Positions 1 to 8,752 of a stretch of DNA of 64,000 nt are shown here, one piece after another (position 1 is the stretch's first letter; every line of letters starts with the position of its first letter). A program made the position numbers and the translations under genes. The stretch is taken from the NCBI GenBank assembly GCA_028289195.1, contig JANQQR010000002.1, positions 310,001 to 374,000 on the forward strand, given 5' to 3'. The DNA is from Phycisphaerales bacterium (GTDB taxonomy: Bacteria; Planctomycetota; Phycisphaerae; Phycisphaerales; UBA1924). The notes under the pieces were generated by a model. That model was not told the origin of the DNA. It saw nothing but the letters and a program-made list of their open reading frames with translations, and did no database searches.

Positions 1-1373
1 TCGGGCCGGTCGACGAGGCCCAGTCGCCGGGCCATCGCATCGCGATCAACGATCCGGCGTGCGGAGTCCCGCGTGTTCTGATCGAACGCGACGCCCGCCC
101 CCGCGAGCGCGACCTGTTTCGGGATCGCGAGGCGCCGTGCCTCAAGGCTCGACCGCCAGTCGAACGAGTTGATCGCCGCGCTGTGCGCCAGCAGCACGAT
201 CCCAGCGCCGAACGACAGGAGAAACACCGCGCCGGCCGTCGTGAGTCGCCCCTTCAGACGCAGCTGGGCGCCGATGATCCGGGCGTTCTGATCCCGCACG
301 ACGCGCCACGCCTTCCACGCGAGGAACGTCACGCACGCGGCGATCCCCATGGCCATCAGCAGCGGGATGAGCCCGTAGAGCCCGCGCGTCGCGAAGAACG
401 CCAGAGCGAACACCGCGAGCAGGGCGACGTCTTCGCGGAGTGAACTGTCATAGTGCCGGGCGACCTTCGAGACGGGTGACCTGCCGACGCTCGGCTTGGC
501 GAATCGGAAGCTCAACGCGTCGGTGGGGCACACACTGACGCAGTCCATGCACTTCATGCAGCCGGGGTCCACCACGCTCCCGAAGGCCTTGATCTCCTCG
601 TGCACACGCACGTTCGACGTGCACACGGCCGTGCAGTGGCCGCAGCCCGAGCAGCGGTCGTGATCGACAACGATCTTGCCGATGCTGAAGCGGTCCGCCG
701 GCGCGAAGAAACCGCCGTACGGGCACCCGTAGGTGCAGAATCCCTTGGCCCCGAGGAAGTAGACGCACGCGAAGCCGCAGATGAGCAGGAACGGGACGGC
801 GATGGCCAGGCCGGGGAAGGTCGCCCAGAAGTCGGAGGTCGTCAGGTGGGCGGTGAACCCGTCCGGGTTCGGCGCGGCGACACGCAGATCCGTGCGCACC
901 GTCGGCCAGAATCCGTCGACGAGAGGGACAACCACCCAACGCTTCAGCGCCGGCCACACGAACATGTACAGCGCCAGCAGCAGCGGCACGAAGACGAGGA
1001 GCCTGGAGCGAAAGGGCTTTGGGCGCACGCCGATCTTCTTCATCATCCAGGCGCACAGGTCCTGCAGAGCGACGACATGGCACCCCCAGCCGCACATGAA
1101 CCTGCCGAAGACGAATGTCGAGAGAATCGCAAGTCCGAAGAAGATCGCCCCGGCGTTCACCAGGCCGAGTTCGAGCGTCTCCATGGACTCGGAGGGCTCC
1201 ACCGGGGTGGCCGTCCGGCCGGTGAGCAGCCAGTGCGCGACGTGGATGAGAATCAGCACGTGCACCAGGCCGAGCACGATCGCCCGGCGCGGCCCGTTCT
1301 TCGAGTGGGCGATCGCCAGAGGCTTCGAGGGCCCGGCCTGGGGCAACGGGATGGAGCGTTCGGTCGGCGACAT
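1..1373 (-). CDS. NapH/NosR-type 4Fe-4S polyferredoxin membrane protein (3' partial)
   Basis: The frame is open from the ATG at 1373 to the left edge, so the C-terminus is missing; 457 residues are visible. TM segments lie near residues 31-50 and 72-92, with more around 115-200. A C-G-W-G-C motif (C94, C98) and a later C-T-Y-G-C-P are typical of the NapH/NosR/CcoG group. Two ferredoxin clusters follow near residues 238 (CSGCGHCTAVC) and 273 (CMKCMDCVSVCP). At least two further TM segments come after them. The family passes electrons between quinol or other donors and periplasmic or membrane partners; the partner here is unknown because the downstream genes are outside the window. No clear Shine-Dalgarno precedes the ATG. 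Confidence 0.85.
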   Translation of the reverse strand, partial: MSPTERSIPLPQAGPSKPLAIAHSKNGPRRAIVLGLVHVLILIHVAHWLLTGRTATPVEPSESMETLELGLVNAGAIFFGLAILSTFVFGRFMCGWGCHVVALQDLCAWMMKKIGVRPKPFRSRLLVFVPLLLALYMFVWPALKRWVVVPLVDGFWPTVRTDLRVAAPNPDGFTAHLTTSDFWATFPGLAIAVPFLLICGFACVYFLGAKGFCTYGCPYGGFFAPADRFSIGKIVVDHDRCSGCGHCTAVCTSNVRVHEEIKAFGSVVDPGCMKCMDCVSVCPTDALSFRFAKPSVGRSPVSKVARHYDSSLREDVALLAVFALAFFATRGLYGLIPLLMAMGIAACVTFLAWKAWRVVRDQNARIIGAQLRLKGRLTTAGAVFLLSFGAGIVLLAHSAAINSFDWRSSLEARRLAIPKQVALAGAGVAFDQNTRDSARRIVDRDAMARRLGLVDRP

Positions 1374-1554
1374 CGGAGATCGAACCTGTCGATCGTATCG
1401 GTCCCTCGAACCGGATACCGCCCACGGAAAGCGCGATCCGGGCGCCTTCGGACGCCTCGGCGGGTCCCAAAAACGCGCTCGGGCTCCGGTTGAGGTCGCC
1501 GGCGTTGCTCCGGGCTCGGGCGCGCCTATCTTCTGTTCTGAGAGGAGATAGGGA

Positions 1555-3069
1555 ATGCGATTCCGAGAAGCGATCGTCGCCGGGGCTGTGCTGTCGTCAT
1601 CGACGCTGTTCGGCGCCCCCTGTGCGATTGGCCAGACCATGGATCTCGAGACGGTGGCTTCGGGCCTGACCCGGCCCGTCTTCGTGACCGCCGCGCCCGG
1701 CGACCCGTACCGCCTCTACATTCTCGAGAAGCCCGGTCGGATCCAGATCCTCGATCTGACCAACCCGGGTGCCGGTCTGACACAGTTCATCGATTTCAGT
1801 TCGCTCGTCTCGACGGAGTCGATCTTCTCCGAGCAGGGCGCACTCGGCCTGGCGTTCCACCCCGATTATGAGAGCAACGGCCTCTTCTACGTGCATTACA
1901 CGTCCATCGGCGGCATGGGCAACCCGCCGGCGGGTGATTCGGTGATCGGGTCGGGGTCGCGCCTGACGCCCGACAGCGCCCAGCTGAACACCAACCAGAT
2001 CATGCTGGTCATCGACCAGCCCGCCCCCAACCACAACGGGGGCTGGATGGGCTTCTCGCCGGTCGATGGGTTCCTCTACCTGGCCATCGGTGACGGCGGC
2101 GGATCCAACGACGAGTTCGAGAACTCCCAGGACATCAACACACTGATGGGTGCGATGCTCCGGATCGATGTCGATGGCACCGACGGTTCGACAGGGTTCT
2201 ACGGCATCCCTGCGTCCAATCCGTTCGCAAACGAACCAGGCGCCGATGAGATCTGGGCGTTCGGCTTGCGCAACCCGTGGCGCTGCTCCTTCGACCGCCA
2301 GACCGGCGACCTGTTCATCGGCGACGTCGGCCAGGCCACATGGGAGGAGATCAACTTCCAACCAGCGGGTTCGATCGGTGAGGAGAACTACGGGTGGCCG
2401 TGCTTCGAGGGGCCGGGGCCGTTCCAGGTGATCGAGGAGTGCGACCCGGCGCCGATCGGGACGATCTTCCCGATCGATTCCGTCGGCAACAGCACCTCCC
2501 CGTTCGCGTGCGCGATCACAGGCGGCGTGATGTACCGAGGCGCGGCGATCCCCGCGATCCAGGGCAACTACTTCTTCGCCGACTATTGCGCCGACCGCGT
2601 CTGGACACTCGCCGAACTAGGCGGCGGATCATTCGGCCCGCGGACCGAAGTCACCGGCGATCTCGAAGACGGTGGCGTGATCGTCGACAGGACCGTGTCG
2701 TTCGGAGAGGACGCGTTCGCCGAGGTCTATCTGGTGAACATCAACGGATTCGTGCACCGGGTCGTCCCCGAGGGCGGGTTCGACGACTGCAACGCCAACA
2801 AAATCCCCGACGCGAGCGAGATCGCCGAAGGGTTCGCCGCCGATGTCAACAACAACGGCATCCCTGACGAGTGCGGGCCATGCCCCGGCGACGCGAACGC
2901 CGACCGATTCGTCAACTTCGGAGACGTGACGGCCGTGCTGGCCAATTGGCTTACCGACTACACGATGACGCCCGAGATGACGGGCCCCGGCGACTCCGAC
3001 GGCAGCGGGATCGTCGACTTCTCCGACGTGACCGAGTCGCTGGCCAACTGGCTGGCCGACTGCCCCTAG
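1555..3069 (+). CDS. Secreted PQQ-dependent sugar dehydrogenase-like protein with dockerin-type C-terminus
   Basis: This 504-residue protein begins with a signal peptide that ends about residue 24. The body is a six-bladed propeller of the glucose/sorbosone dehydrogenase family: an EQGALGLAFHP motif, a PNHNGG motif carrying the likely catalytic His, AIGDGGG, a WAFGLRNPWR strand and GDVGQ..WEEIN. Family members oxidise aldose or related sugars with PQQ in the periplasm or outside the cell. The last ~70 residues are two dockerin-like Ca-binding repeats (GDANADRFVNFGDVTAVL and GDSDGSGIVDFSDVTESL), after a segment of the DCNANKIPDASEI type. A strong GAGGAG ribosome site precedes the ATG. The substrate is not predictable, and the dehydrogenase call rests on fold motifs. 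Confidence 0.85.
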   Translation: MRFREAIVAGAVLSSSTLFGAPCAIGQTMDLETVASGLTRPVFVTAAPGDPYRLYILEKPGRIQILDLTNPGAGLTQFIDFSSLVSTESIFSEQGALGLAFHPDYESNGLFYVHYTSIGGMGNPPAGDSVIGSGSRLTPDSAQLNTNQIMLVIDQPAPNHNGGWMGFSPVDGFLYLAIGDGGGSNDEFENSQDINTLMGAMLRIDVDGTDGSTGFYGIPASNPFANEPGADEIWAFGLRNPWRCSFDRQTGDLFIGDVGQATWEEINFQPAGSIGEENYGWPCFEGPGPFQVIEECDPAPIGTIFPIDSVGNSTSPFACAITGGVMYRGAAIPAIQGNYFFADYCADRVWTLAELGGGSFGPRTEVTGDLEDGGVIVDRTVSFGEDAFAEVYLVNINGFVHRVVPEGGFDDCNANKIPDASEIAEGFAADVNNNGIPDECGPCPGDANADRFVNFGDVTAVLANWLTDYTMTPEMTGPGDSDGSGIVDFSDVTESLANWLADCP

Positions 3070-3074
3070 ACTTC

Positions 3075-3095
3075 GCCCCGGCGCGCCGACGGGGC
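3075..3095 (+). repeat. Intergenic GC hairpin
   Basis: A GCCCCG/CGGGGC inverted repeat with a 9-nt loop lies between the sugar dehydrogenase stop and the acylase start. There is no U-tract, so it is probably an intercistronic hairpin and not an efficient terminator. Confidence 0.35.
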
Positions 3096-3119
3096 GCGCG
3101 GCCCGAACGGGAGCGGCAG

Positions 3120-5483
3120 ATGAGACGAGCAGTCCGCGGCTTCATCGCATTCGGTTCGATCGCAGCGCTCACGGTCGTGGGAGCGGGCGTGATCACGCTC
3201 CGCGCCGTCGGGGTCGCGTCGCTCGCGCGCGACAGCGGGACGGTCGTGCTCGAGGGCCTCGGCGCTCCCGTCTCCGTTTCACGGGACGACAAGGCAATCC
3301 CTGTGATCCAGGGTGAGAGCTACTCGGATGTCTGCCGCGCGATCGGGTTCGTTCACGCCCAGGAACGCTTCTTCCAGATGGACATGATGCGTCGCGCGTC
3401 CTCAGGGGAACTCGCGGCGCTGCTCGGGGCAGCGCTCGTCGAGCGGGACATCGAGATGCGCGCCCGGGGCCTCGGCAGGGCGGCTCGCGATTCGTTCGAG
3501 TCGCTGCCCGCCGAGCACCAGCGCTGGCTTGAGGCCTACGCCGCCGGCGTGAACGCCGGTCTCGACGATCTGAAGGCGTGGCCACCGGAGTACCTGCTCC
3601 TCCGGGCAGCTCCGACCGAGTGGCGCCCCTCGGACACGATGCTCATCGTGTCGACGATGGCGCTCATCCTCTCGGATTCCTCGTCGCTCGAGCGCGTTGT
3701 CGAGGGCCTCGAAGCGGCGATGCCCGACGAAGTCGTTTCGTTCCTCACCCAGCCGTACTCCCGCCTCGACGCCCCGCTGGAAGGGGGCGACGAATACACA
3801 CCGCTCGACGTGCCCGGCCCGGATCTGATCGATCTGCGCACCGGCCGGGCAACGAAGGGAACGCGAATAAGCGCCGCGGACCGCGACGAGACCGTGATGG
3901 GCTCGAACACATTCGCGGTCTCCGGATCGATGACAACCGACGGTCGGGCGATCCTCGCCAGCGACCCCCATCTCGGACTCACCGCGCCCGGCATCTGGTT
4001 CCGCGCCCAACTGCAATGGGGTGACGGCGCCGATGCGCGCCGTGTCGCCGGCGTCACGATCCCCGGCACCCCGCTGGTCGTCGTCGGGAGCAACGGCAAT
4101 ATCGCCTGGGGGCCCACGAACGTCCACGGCGACTTCACCGATCACATCGTCATCGAGACCGATCCAGACGACCCGTCCCGGTATCGCGTGCCGGGAGGCT
4201 GGGAGTCGTTCGGTTCCCGGATCGAGACCATCGAGGTGCGCGCCGGAGAGACGCGCCGGATCGAGTTGCGTGAAACTCGATGGGGCGCGATCCGGGGCGA
4301 GGATTCGCTCGGGCGCCCGCTCGTGCTCAAGTGGACGGGTTCGGATCCCTCGATGATCAACCTCCGCCTGCTCGACATCGCCGAAGCCCGGACGCTGGAT
4401 CAGGCGATCGAGGTGCTCGGCTCGTGGTGGGGCCCGCCCCAGAACATCGCCGCCGCCGACGACACCGGGCGAGTAGCGCTGGTGACCAGCGGCTGGCTGC
4501 CCAATCGGAAAGGGATCGATGGACGCACACCCGCGTCTTGGGCTCGCCAGGGCGCGGGATGGGACGGGCAACTGGACGAATCACAACGCCCGGTGTTCCA
4601 GGATCCGCAGAGCGGGTTCGTGTATGCCGCCAACGCGCGGATCGTCGCCGAACCCGTCGCTTCGCTCATCGGCCACGCCTGGCCGATCGGCACCCGAGCG
4701 GGGCGGATCGTCGAACTGCTCACCGACGCCACGGGTCTCCAGGAGAGCGATCTCCTGAACTACCAGCTCGACACTGATATCGAACCCGCGATGGAGCCCT
4801 GGCGACGCCTCGTCCTGGACTCGATCCCGGAGTCGGAGGCCGATCAGGATCTGCGGGCCGCGCGCGAGTCGATCCTCCAGTGGAACGGTACGGCCGATGT
4901 TGACCAGCGGGGCGTCACCATCCTCGAAGCGTTCCGCGACGCGGTGCGCGCTGATCTCTATGCCTCGATCAACACGATCGTGCGCGAGCGCGTCGACGGG
5001 TTCCGGTACCGATGGACCGGCAGCGACGAGTGGACGTTCCGCGTGCTCGACGAGCGGCCGGCGCACTGGTTGCAGCCGGGGTTCGAGTCCTGGGAGGAGT
5101 ACGCGCGGGCCGCTCTGGTCAGAGTGCTCGACCGGATGTCGACCGGCGGCGACCGATGGGGCAAGGTAAACACCGCGATCGTCCGGCACCCTGTTTCGCT
5201 CGCCGTGCCCGCTTTGGGGGCTGGACTCGACATGCCCGAGAGCCCCGTCCCCGGGCACTGGGCGGCGCTGCGCGTGCACCGCTCCAGCTTCGGCGCGAGC
5301 ATGCGGATGGTCGTCAGCCCCGGTCGCGAGCAGGACGGCATCCTGCACATGCCGGCTGGGCAATCTGGCCACCCGCTGAGCCGCCACTATGGCGACATGC
5401 ACGAGGACTGGATCCGCGGGCGCCCAACGCCCTTGCTGGCGGGGCCGGCCGTGAGTTCGTTCGAGCTGAGGCCCGCCGACTAG
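3120..5483 (+). CDS. Penicillin acylase family protein (Ntn hydrolase)
   Basis: The protein has 787 residues. It starts at the ATG with GGGAG upstream; longer in-frame extensions run into the preceding gene. The N-terminus has a hydrophobic signal or anchor segment (residues 8-28). The alpha region carries the family signature AIGFVHAQERFFQMDMMRR. The predicted autocatalytic site is the Ser of VMGSNTFAVSG, followed by ILASDPHLGL, as expected for the beta-subunit N-terminus. The family hydrolyses amide bonds of penicillins, acyl-homoserine lactones and other N-acyl compounds in the periplasm; which amide is cut cannot be read here. It lies 50 bp after the sugar dehydrogenase gene and could be cotranscribed with it. 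Confidence 0.88.
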   Translation: MRRAVRGFIAFGSIAALTVVGAGVITLRAVGVASLARDSGTVVLEGLGAPVSVSRDDKAIPVIQGESYSDVCRAIGFVHAQERFFQMDMMRRASSGELAALLGAALVERDIEMRARGLGRAARDSFESLPAEHQRWLEAYAAGVNAGLDDLKAWPPEYLLLRAAPTEWRPSDTMLIVSTMALILSDSSSLERVVEGLEAAMPDEVVSFLTQPYSRLDAPLEGGDEYTPLDVPGPDLIDLRTGRATKGTRISAADRDETVMGSNTFAVSGSMTTDGRAILASDPHLGLTAPGIWFRAQLQWGDGADARRVAGVTIPGTPLVVVGSNGNIAWGPTNVHGDFTDHIVIETDPDDPSRYRVPGGWESFGSRIETIEVRAGETRRIELRETRWGAIRGEDSLGRPLVLKWTGSDPSMINLRLLDIAEARTLDQAIEVLGSWWGPPQNIAAADDTGRVALVTSGWLPNRKGIDGRTPASWARQGAGWDGQLDESQRPVFQDPQSGFVYAANARIVAEPVASLIGHAWPIGTRAGRIVELLTDATGLQESDLLNYQLDTDIEPAMEPWRRLVLDSIPESEADQDLRAARESILQWNGTADVDQRGVTILEAFRDAVRADLYASINTIVRERVDGFRYRWTGSDEWTFRVLDERPAHWLQPGFESWEEYARAALVRVLDRMSTGGDRWGKVNTAIVRHPVSLAVPALGAGLDMPESPVPGHWAALRVHRSSFGASMRMVVSPGREQDGILHMPAGQSGHPLSRHYGDMHEDWIRGRPTPLLAGPAVSSFELRPAD

Positions 5484-5746
5484 AGGATTTGGAAGGCAGC
5501 GACCGGGCCGCACCCCGCGTAGCCCCGATGGAGAGGCGAGCGCCTGATCCGCGGCATCCAACCTTCGCCGGGGCCGCCCGGTGCAATGGAGCGCACGATC
5601 GACCCCCGATCCTCTCCAGTGCGCGATCCCTGGGATGGCCTTCGCTTTGCGCATATCGGGCGCGAAGGACGCTCGCTGCCGACCCGAGGGCCGATCCGGC
5701 GATCTCGGCCGGAACGCAGGGCTGCCGGCCCGCCGAATCCCGCGCG
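5484..5746. other. Intergenic region without a recognised gene
   Basis: This stretch separates the acylase stop from the tRNA-Val promoter. I see no convincing ORF, repeat or terminator with a U-tract in it. Confidence 0.5.
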
Positions 5747-5775
5747 TTGGACCCGAGTCCACGAACGCGTATCAT
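5747..5775 (+). promoter_or_regulatory. Sigma70-type promoter of tRNA-Val
   Basis: TTGGAC (5747-5752) and TATCAT (5770-5775) are separated by exactly 17 bp and lie 11 bp before the mature tRNA 5' end. Confidence 0.7.
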
Positions 5776-5786
5776 GGTCCCCCTCG

Positions 5787-5860
5787 GGGCGCATAGCTCA
5801 GCTGGCTAGAGCGCGGTCTTCACACGGCCGAGGTCACAGGTTCGAGTCCTGTTGCGCCCA
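5787..5860 (+). tRNA. tRNA-Val (CAC)
   Basis: A full cloverleaf can be folded. The acceptor stem is GGGCGCA/TGCGCCC with discriminator A. The D-arm is GCTC..GAGC. The anticodon stem CGGTC/GGCCG holds loop TTCACAC, giving anticodon CAC. The T-arm is ACAGG-TTCGAGT-CCTGT. CCA is not encoded. Confidence 0.96.
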
Positions 5861-5952
5861 TTCGAATTGTCGTTCGCGAGCCGCGTGCACGAACGTTCGA
5901 TCGCCGCTACTCCTCGCTGATTCTCGGCTGGTAGCGTCTGAAGAGGGGACAC

Positions 5953-7389
5953 ATGATCCGACGGCTGGCCTTCGTGTTCGCGTTCGCACTGTTCGTCGCA
6001 GGGCGTCCAACTCTCGCGCAGCAGGATCAGGATCCGCCTCCCGCGCCGCCTGGCGAAACCGATCTGAGCCCCGAGCAGGAGATCGAGCCCGGCGTTGAAG
6101 CGCCGGCGGAGCAGGAAGCCGATGGGCCCGACGCGGATGCAGAAACAGGCGAGCCCGACGCCGAGCCGGCGCGAAAGCCGAGACCCGGCAGGACACTTTC
6201 GGACAGCCCGGAAGACCCCAAAGAGACACTGACGTTCATTCAGTCCCAGCGCCTGCAGCCCTCGCTCCTCGGTGTTTCTCCTCTCGGCAAGTTCCGCGAG
6301 AAGACGGACAACTGGAAAGACGAGGTGCACGAGAAGATCGGCCTCGACTTCGGCTTGAGTTTCACCACGCTGTTCCAGGGCCTCACCGACTCGGTCGACG
6401 GCGCTGATCAGTTCGGCGCTTCGTCCGACCTCGACTTCATCACCAGCCTGGAGCTCGTCGATCGTGGGAAGCCCACCGTCGGGCTCCTGTACTTCCACCT
6501 CGAGGGCCGCTGGGCGTACACGTCGGTGTCACCCGAAGACCTCGCGGGCGAGAGCCTCGGCAGCATCACCGGTACCGCCGACACCTACGAGGAGTATCAG
6601 CCCGTATTCATCCCCCGCAACCTGTATTGGCAGCAGGGCAGCAAGGAAGCGGGCTGGGCGTACCGGATCGGCAAGGTGTCGCTCGACGCGGTCGTCGCGA
6701 CCTCTCAGCACCTCTCGCCCACCACGGCGTTTCTCTCGGCGGTCAGCTACGGCCCGTTCTCGGTCGGCACATCCGATTCCGGACCGGGCATGGCCGGGGT
6801 GGTGTACTTCGGCGAACAGAAGCAGTACCGGCTGCTGGGCGCGATCGGTGATTCGAACGCCGAGCGCGAGGACATGGACGGGCTGACCGGCGACTTCTTC
6901 AAAGCGGTCGAGTTCGGGGCGCAGCTGTTCCCGATCACGGACAAGGCGGGTTACTCGAAGATCGCCTTCTGGCACAACGACGGCACCGAGGACGGGGTCG
7001 TCCGGAACGGCAGCACCGGCAACACCGGATGGGGGTTCTTCATCAAGCTCGAGCAGGAGCTCAGCAAGGACGGCAACGCCGTCGGCATCATCCGCTACGG
7101 GCGCAGCTTCGATGACGCGGCGCTGTATCAGGAGCAGGCGGGCCTCTCGTTCCTGCTCTACGACGCGTTCGGAATGCAGAACGATGTGTGGGGTGTCGCC
7201 TTCAACTACGTCGACGCTTCACCGGCCGGCGGCGTCCGGGACGAGTACACGCTCGAGACGTTCTACCGGTTCCCGATCGTGCCGCTCGTGGATGTCACGG
7301 TCGCGTACCAGGCGATCTGGGACCCGGCTTTCGACCTGGGTGTCGACTCGGTTTCGGTGTTCAGCCTGAGGATCCGCACGACGTTCTAG
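5953..7389 (+). CDS. OprB-like carbohydrate porin family outer-membrane protein
   Basis: The protein has 478 residues. A signal peptide ends near residue 22 (ARP..LAQQ). An acidic, Pro/Glu-rich, low-complexity segment follows (residues ~25-75), then a beta-rich domain of ~380 residues with alternating hydrophobic/aromatic strands (e.g. TVGLLYFHLEGRW, NAVGIIRYGRSF). It ends RIRTTF, with the terminal Phe expected for BAM-dependent outer-membrane insertion. The overall pattern (ENWKDEV-like start of the barrel, NLYWQQG, DFFKAVEFGAQLFP) matches the OprB carbohydrate-selective porin family. The acidic linker is unusual and could lie in the periplasm. The ATG is preceded by AGAGGGG. Confidence 0.75.
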   Translation: MIRRLAFVFAFALFVAGRPTLAQQDQDPPPAPPGETDLSPEQEIEPGVEAPAEQEADGPDADAETGEPDAEPARKPRPGRTLSDSPEDPKETLTFIQSQRLQPSLLGVSPLGKFREKTDNWKDEVHEKIGLDFGLSFTTLFQGLTDSVDGADQFGASSDLDFITSLELVDRGKPTVGLLYFHLEGRWAYTSVSPEDLAGESLGSITGTADTYEEYQPVFIPRNLYWQQGSKEAGWAYRIGKVSLDAVVATSQHLSPTTAFLSAVSYGPFSVGTSDSGPGMAGVVYFGEQKQYRLLGAIGDSNAEREDMDGLTGDFFKAVEFGAQLFPITDKAGYSKIAFWHNDGTEDGVVRNGSTGNTGWGFFIKLEQELSKDGNAVGIIRYGRSFDDAALYQEQAGLSFLLYDAFGMQNDVWGVAFNYVDASPAGGVRDEYTLETFYRFPIVPLVDVTVAYQAIWDPAFDLGVDSVSVFSLRIRTTF

Positions 7390-7399
7390 CGAACCAGGT

Positions 7400-7420
7400 C
7401 GATCGCGATGAGGGCGATCG
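7400..7420. terminator. Hairpin between convergent genes
   Basis: CGATCGC (7400-7406) pairs with GCGATCG (7414-7420) over a 7-nt loop. It sits 10 bp after the porin stop and 6 bp before the opposing stop. No U-run is present, so termination is a guess. Confidence 0.4.
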
Positions 7421-7425
7421 GGAAC

Positions 7426-8664
7426 TCACGGCGTGAGCATGTCCGTGATCTCGTTGACGCGGGCCGCGTCCCGGACGAGAACTCCGTCCGCCGCCTCGAC
7501 GTTGCGATTGCAGTTCACGTCCTTCGCGCCGCTCGGCTGCGGGGGCGAGGTCAGCGCGAACAGCGATTCCCACTGGTGCAGGTCTTCAGCGTCGATGTCG
7601 CCGTCCGCATCGACATCCTCGGGCGCGATCGCGGGGATCATCGGATCTCTCGGCAGGTACACGTCGAACACCACCGGGCGGTGGTCCGACGCGAAGTTGG
7701 TCGCCAGGGCGTTGCCGTTGGCCTGCTGCCCGAGGTCGTCGGGTGAGAGGTACACGTACCCCATCGAGTTGAGCTCGTCCTGGGAAAACGAACCGAACGG
7801 GGCGTCCGTGTCGAACACCGCCGCGAGCTCTTCGTCGAGGCAGACATAGTCGAGGCGGCTGACGAATCCGCCGAAGAACGTGGCGTCCTGGATGCCCCCG
7901 GCGGTCCGCCCCGCGAGCGATTCGATGCGCAGGTCGAGCACACCGGAAGGCGTGATGGGGTTCGTGTTCGTGAAGAAGAGGCCGGTGAGCGTCCCGTCGC
8001 TGTTGTTGTTCGAGTTGAGGTCGCCGGCGAAGATGACATTGACCTCGCCGTCAAAATTCGGCCCGCCGAAATTCAGCTCGAAGGACACGTTGTCGCCCAT
8101 CGCGTCGGCTTCCTGCGATCGTGTGTTCTGATCGCTGCCGGAGCCGCCGGCCTTGAAGTGCGCGTTGTACAGGACGAGCGGCTTCGCGGCCCCGGGGACC
8201 TGAACCTCCATCTTCACCACGTTGCGAGGGCCCGCGGTGTTGAGGTTGGTCGTGTCGAGGATCACGATGTCGGGACGCACATAGGTGACGTTGAAGTTGA
8301 ACCCGTCGCCGCTCGCCGAAACCGCCTGATAGCCGGGCAGGTGCTCAACCGCGAACGCCACGAGGTTGGCCGGGCCGGGGTTGAACTGGGTGACCTCCTG
8401 GAACATCACGACGTCCGGGATCATCCCGTGGTTGGGGCCCGCGCCGTCCTGGTCGTTCACCGTGATGTAGTCGCCGAAGTCGTTGTAGCGGGAAGACCCC
8501 GGGGACCCGATGCCGTCCTTGAGATTCAGGGTGACGATGCGCAGCGGCACGCCGTCGAACTCCGGCGGCGCTCCGAAAGCGAGCCCGGTGCTTCCACCGG
8601 CCATCACCAGGCACGCGGCACGGGCGGCTCCCGCGCAGCACAGCGTTCTCGTTACGTGCGGCAT
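7426..8664 (-). CDS. Secreted endonuclease/exonuclease/phosphatase family protein with degenerate dockerin-like tail
   Basis: The protein has 412 residues and a signal peptide to about residue 30. Motifs of the EEP fold are present in order: RIVTLNLKDG, VVMFQEVTQ, VLYNAHFKAGGSG, IFAGDLNSNNNSDG and SDHRPVVFDVYL. These carry the metal-binding Glu, Asp and Asn and the catalytic His. The family hydrolyses phosphodiesters (DNA, RNA, phospholipid or inositol phosphates). The C-terminal ~65 residues (DVDADGDIDAEDL and DVNCNRNVEAADG) look like two dockerin repeats, the second with a weak Ca loop. GAGGAG precedes the ATG. It is the first of three secreted nuclease-type genes within 10 kb. Confidence 0.85.
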   Translation of the reverse strand: MPHVTRTLCCAGAARAACLVMAGGSTGLAFGAPPEFDGVPLRIVTLNLKDGIGSPGSSRYNDFGDYITVNDQDGAGPNHGMIPDVVMFQEVTQFNPGPANLVAFAVEHLPGYQAVSASGDGFNFNVTYVRPDIVILDTTNLNTAGPRNVVKMEVQVPGAAKPLVLYNAHFKAGGSGSDQNTRSQEADAMGDNVSFELNFGGPNFDGEVNVIFAGDLNSNNNSDGTLTGLFFTNTNPITPSGVLDLRIESLAGRTAGGIQDATFFGGFVSRLDYVCLDEELAAVFDTDAPFGSFSQDELNSMGYVYLSPDDLGQQANGNALATNFASDHRPVVFDVYLPRDPMIPAIAPEDVDADGDIDAEDLHQWESLFALTSPPQPSGAKDVNCNRNVEAADGVLVRDAARVNEITDMLTP

Positions 8665-8691
8665 CTCGTCTCCTCGCTCACTCCAAGAATA

Positions 8692-8721
8692 GCGGCGGGG
8701 CGCCTGTCAGCACCCCGCCGC
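8692..8721 (-). terminator. Intrinsic terminator-like hairpin after the 740-residue dockerin protein gene
   Basis: Nine-base perfect arms GCGGCGGGG/CCCCGCCGC (8692-8700 and 8713-8721) flank a 12-nt loop. On the minus strand a short U-containing stretch (TATTCTT) follows. It lies 31 nt downstream of the stop at 8753. Confidence 0.65.
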
Positions 8722-8752
8722 CTGAATACTCAGTCGGATTCCGCCGGACCAA

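Noticed and set aside
448..1493. Several ORFs of 250-340 codons over the polyferredoxin gene
   Set aside because: They are other frames of the same DNA. Only the frame from 1373 to the left edge shows TM helices and ferredoxin Cys clusters.
2871..3119. N-terminal extension of the acylase
   Set aside because: It lies inside the preceding coding sequence and is Arg-rich. The ATG at 3120 has a ribosome site and begins the signal segment.
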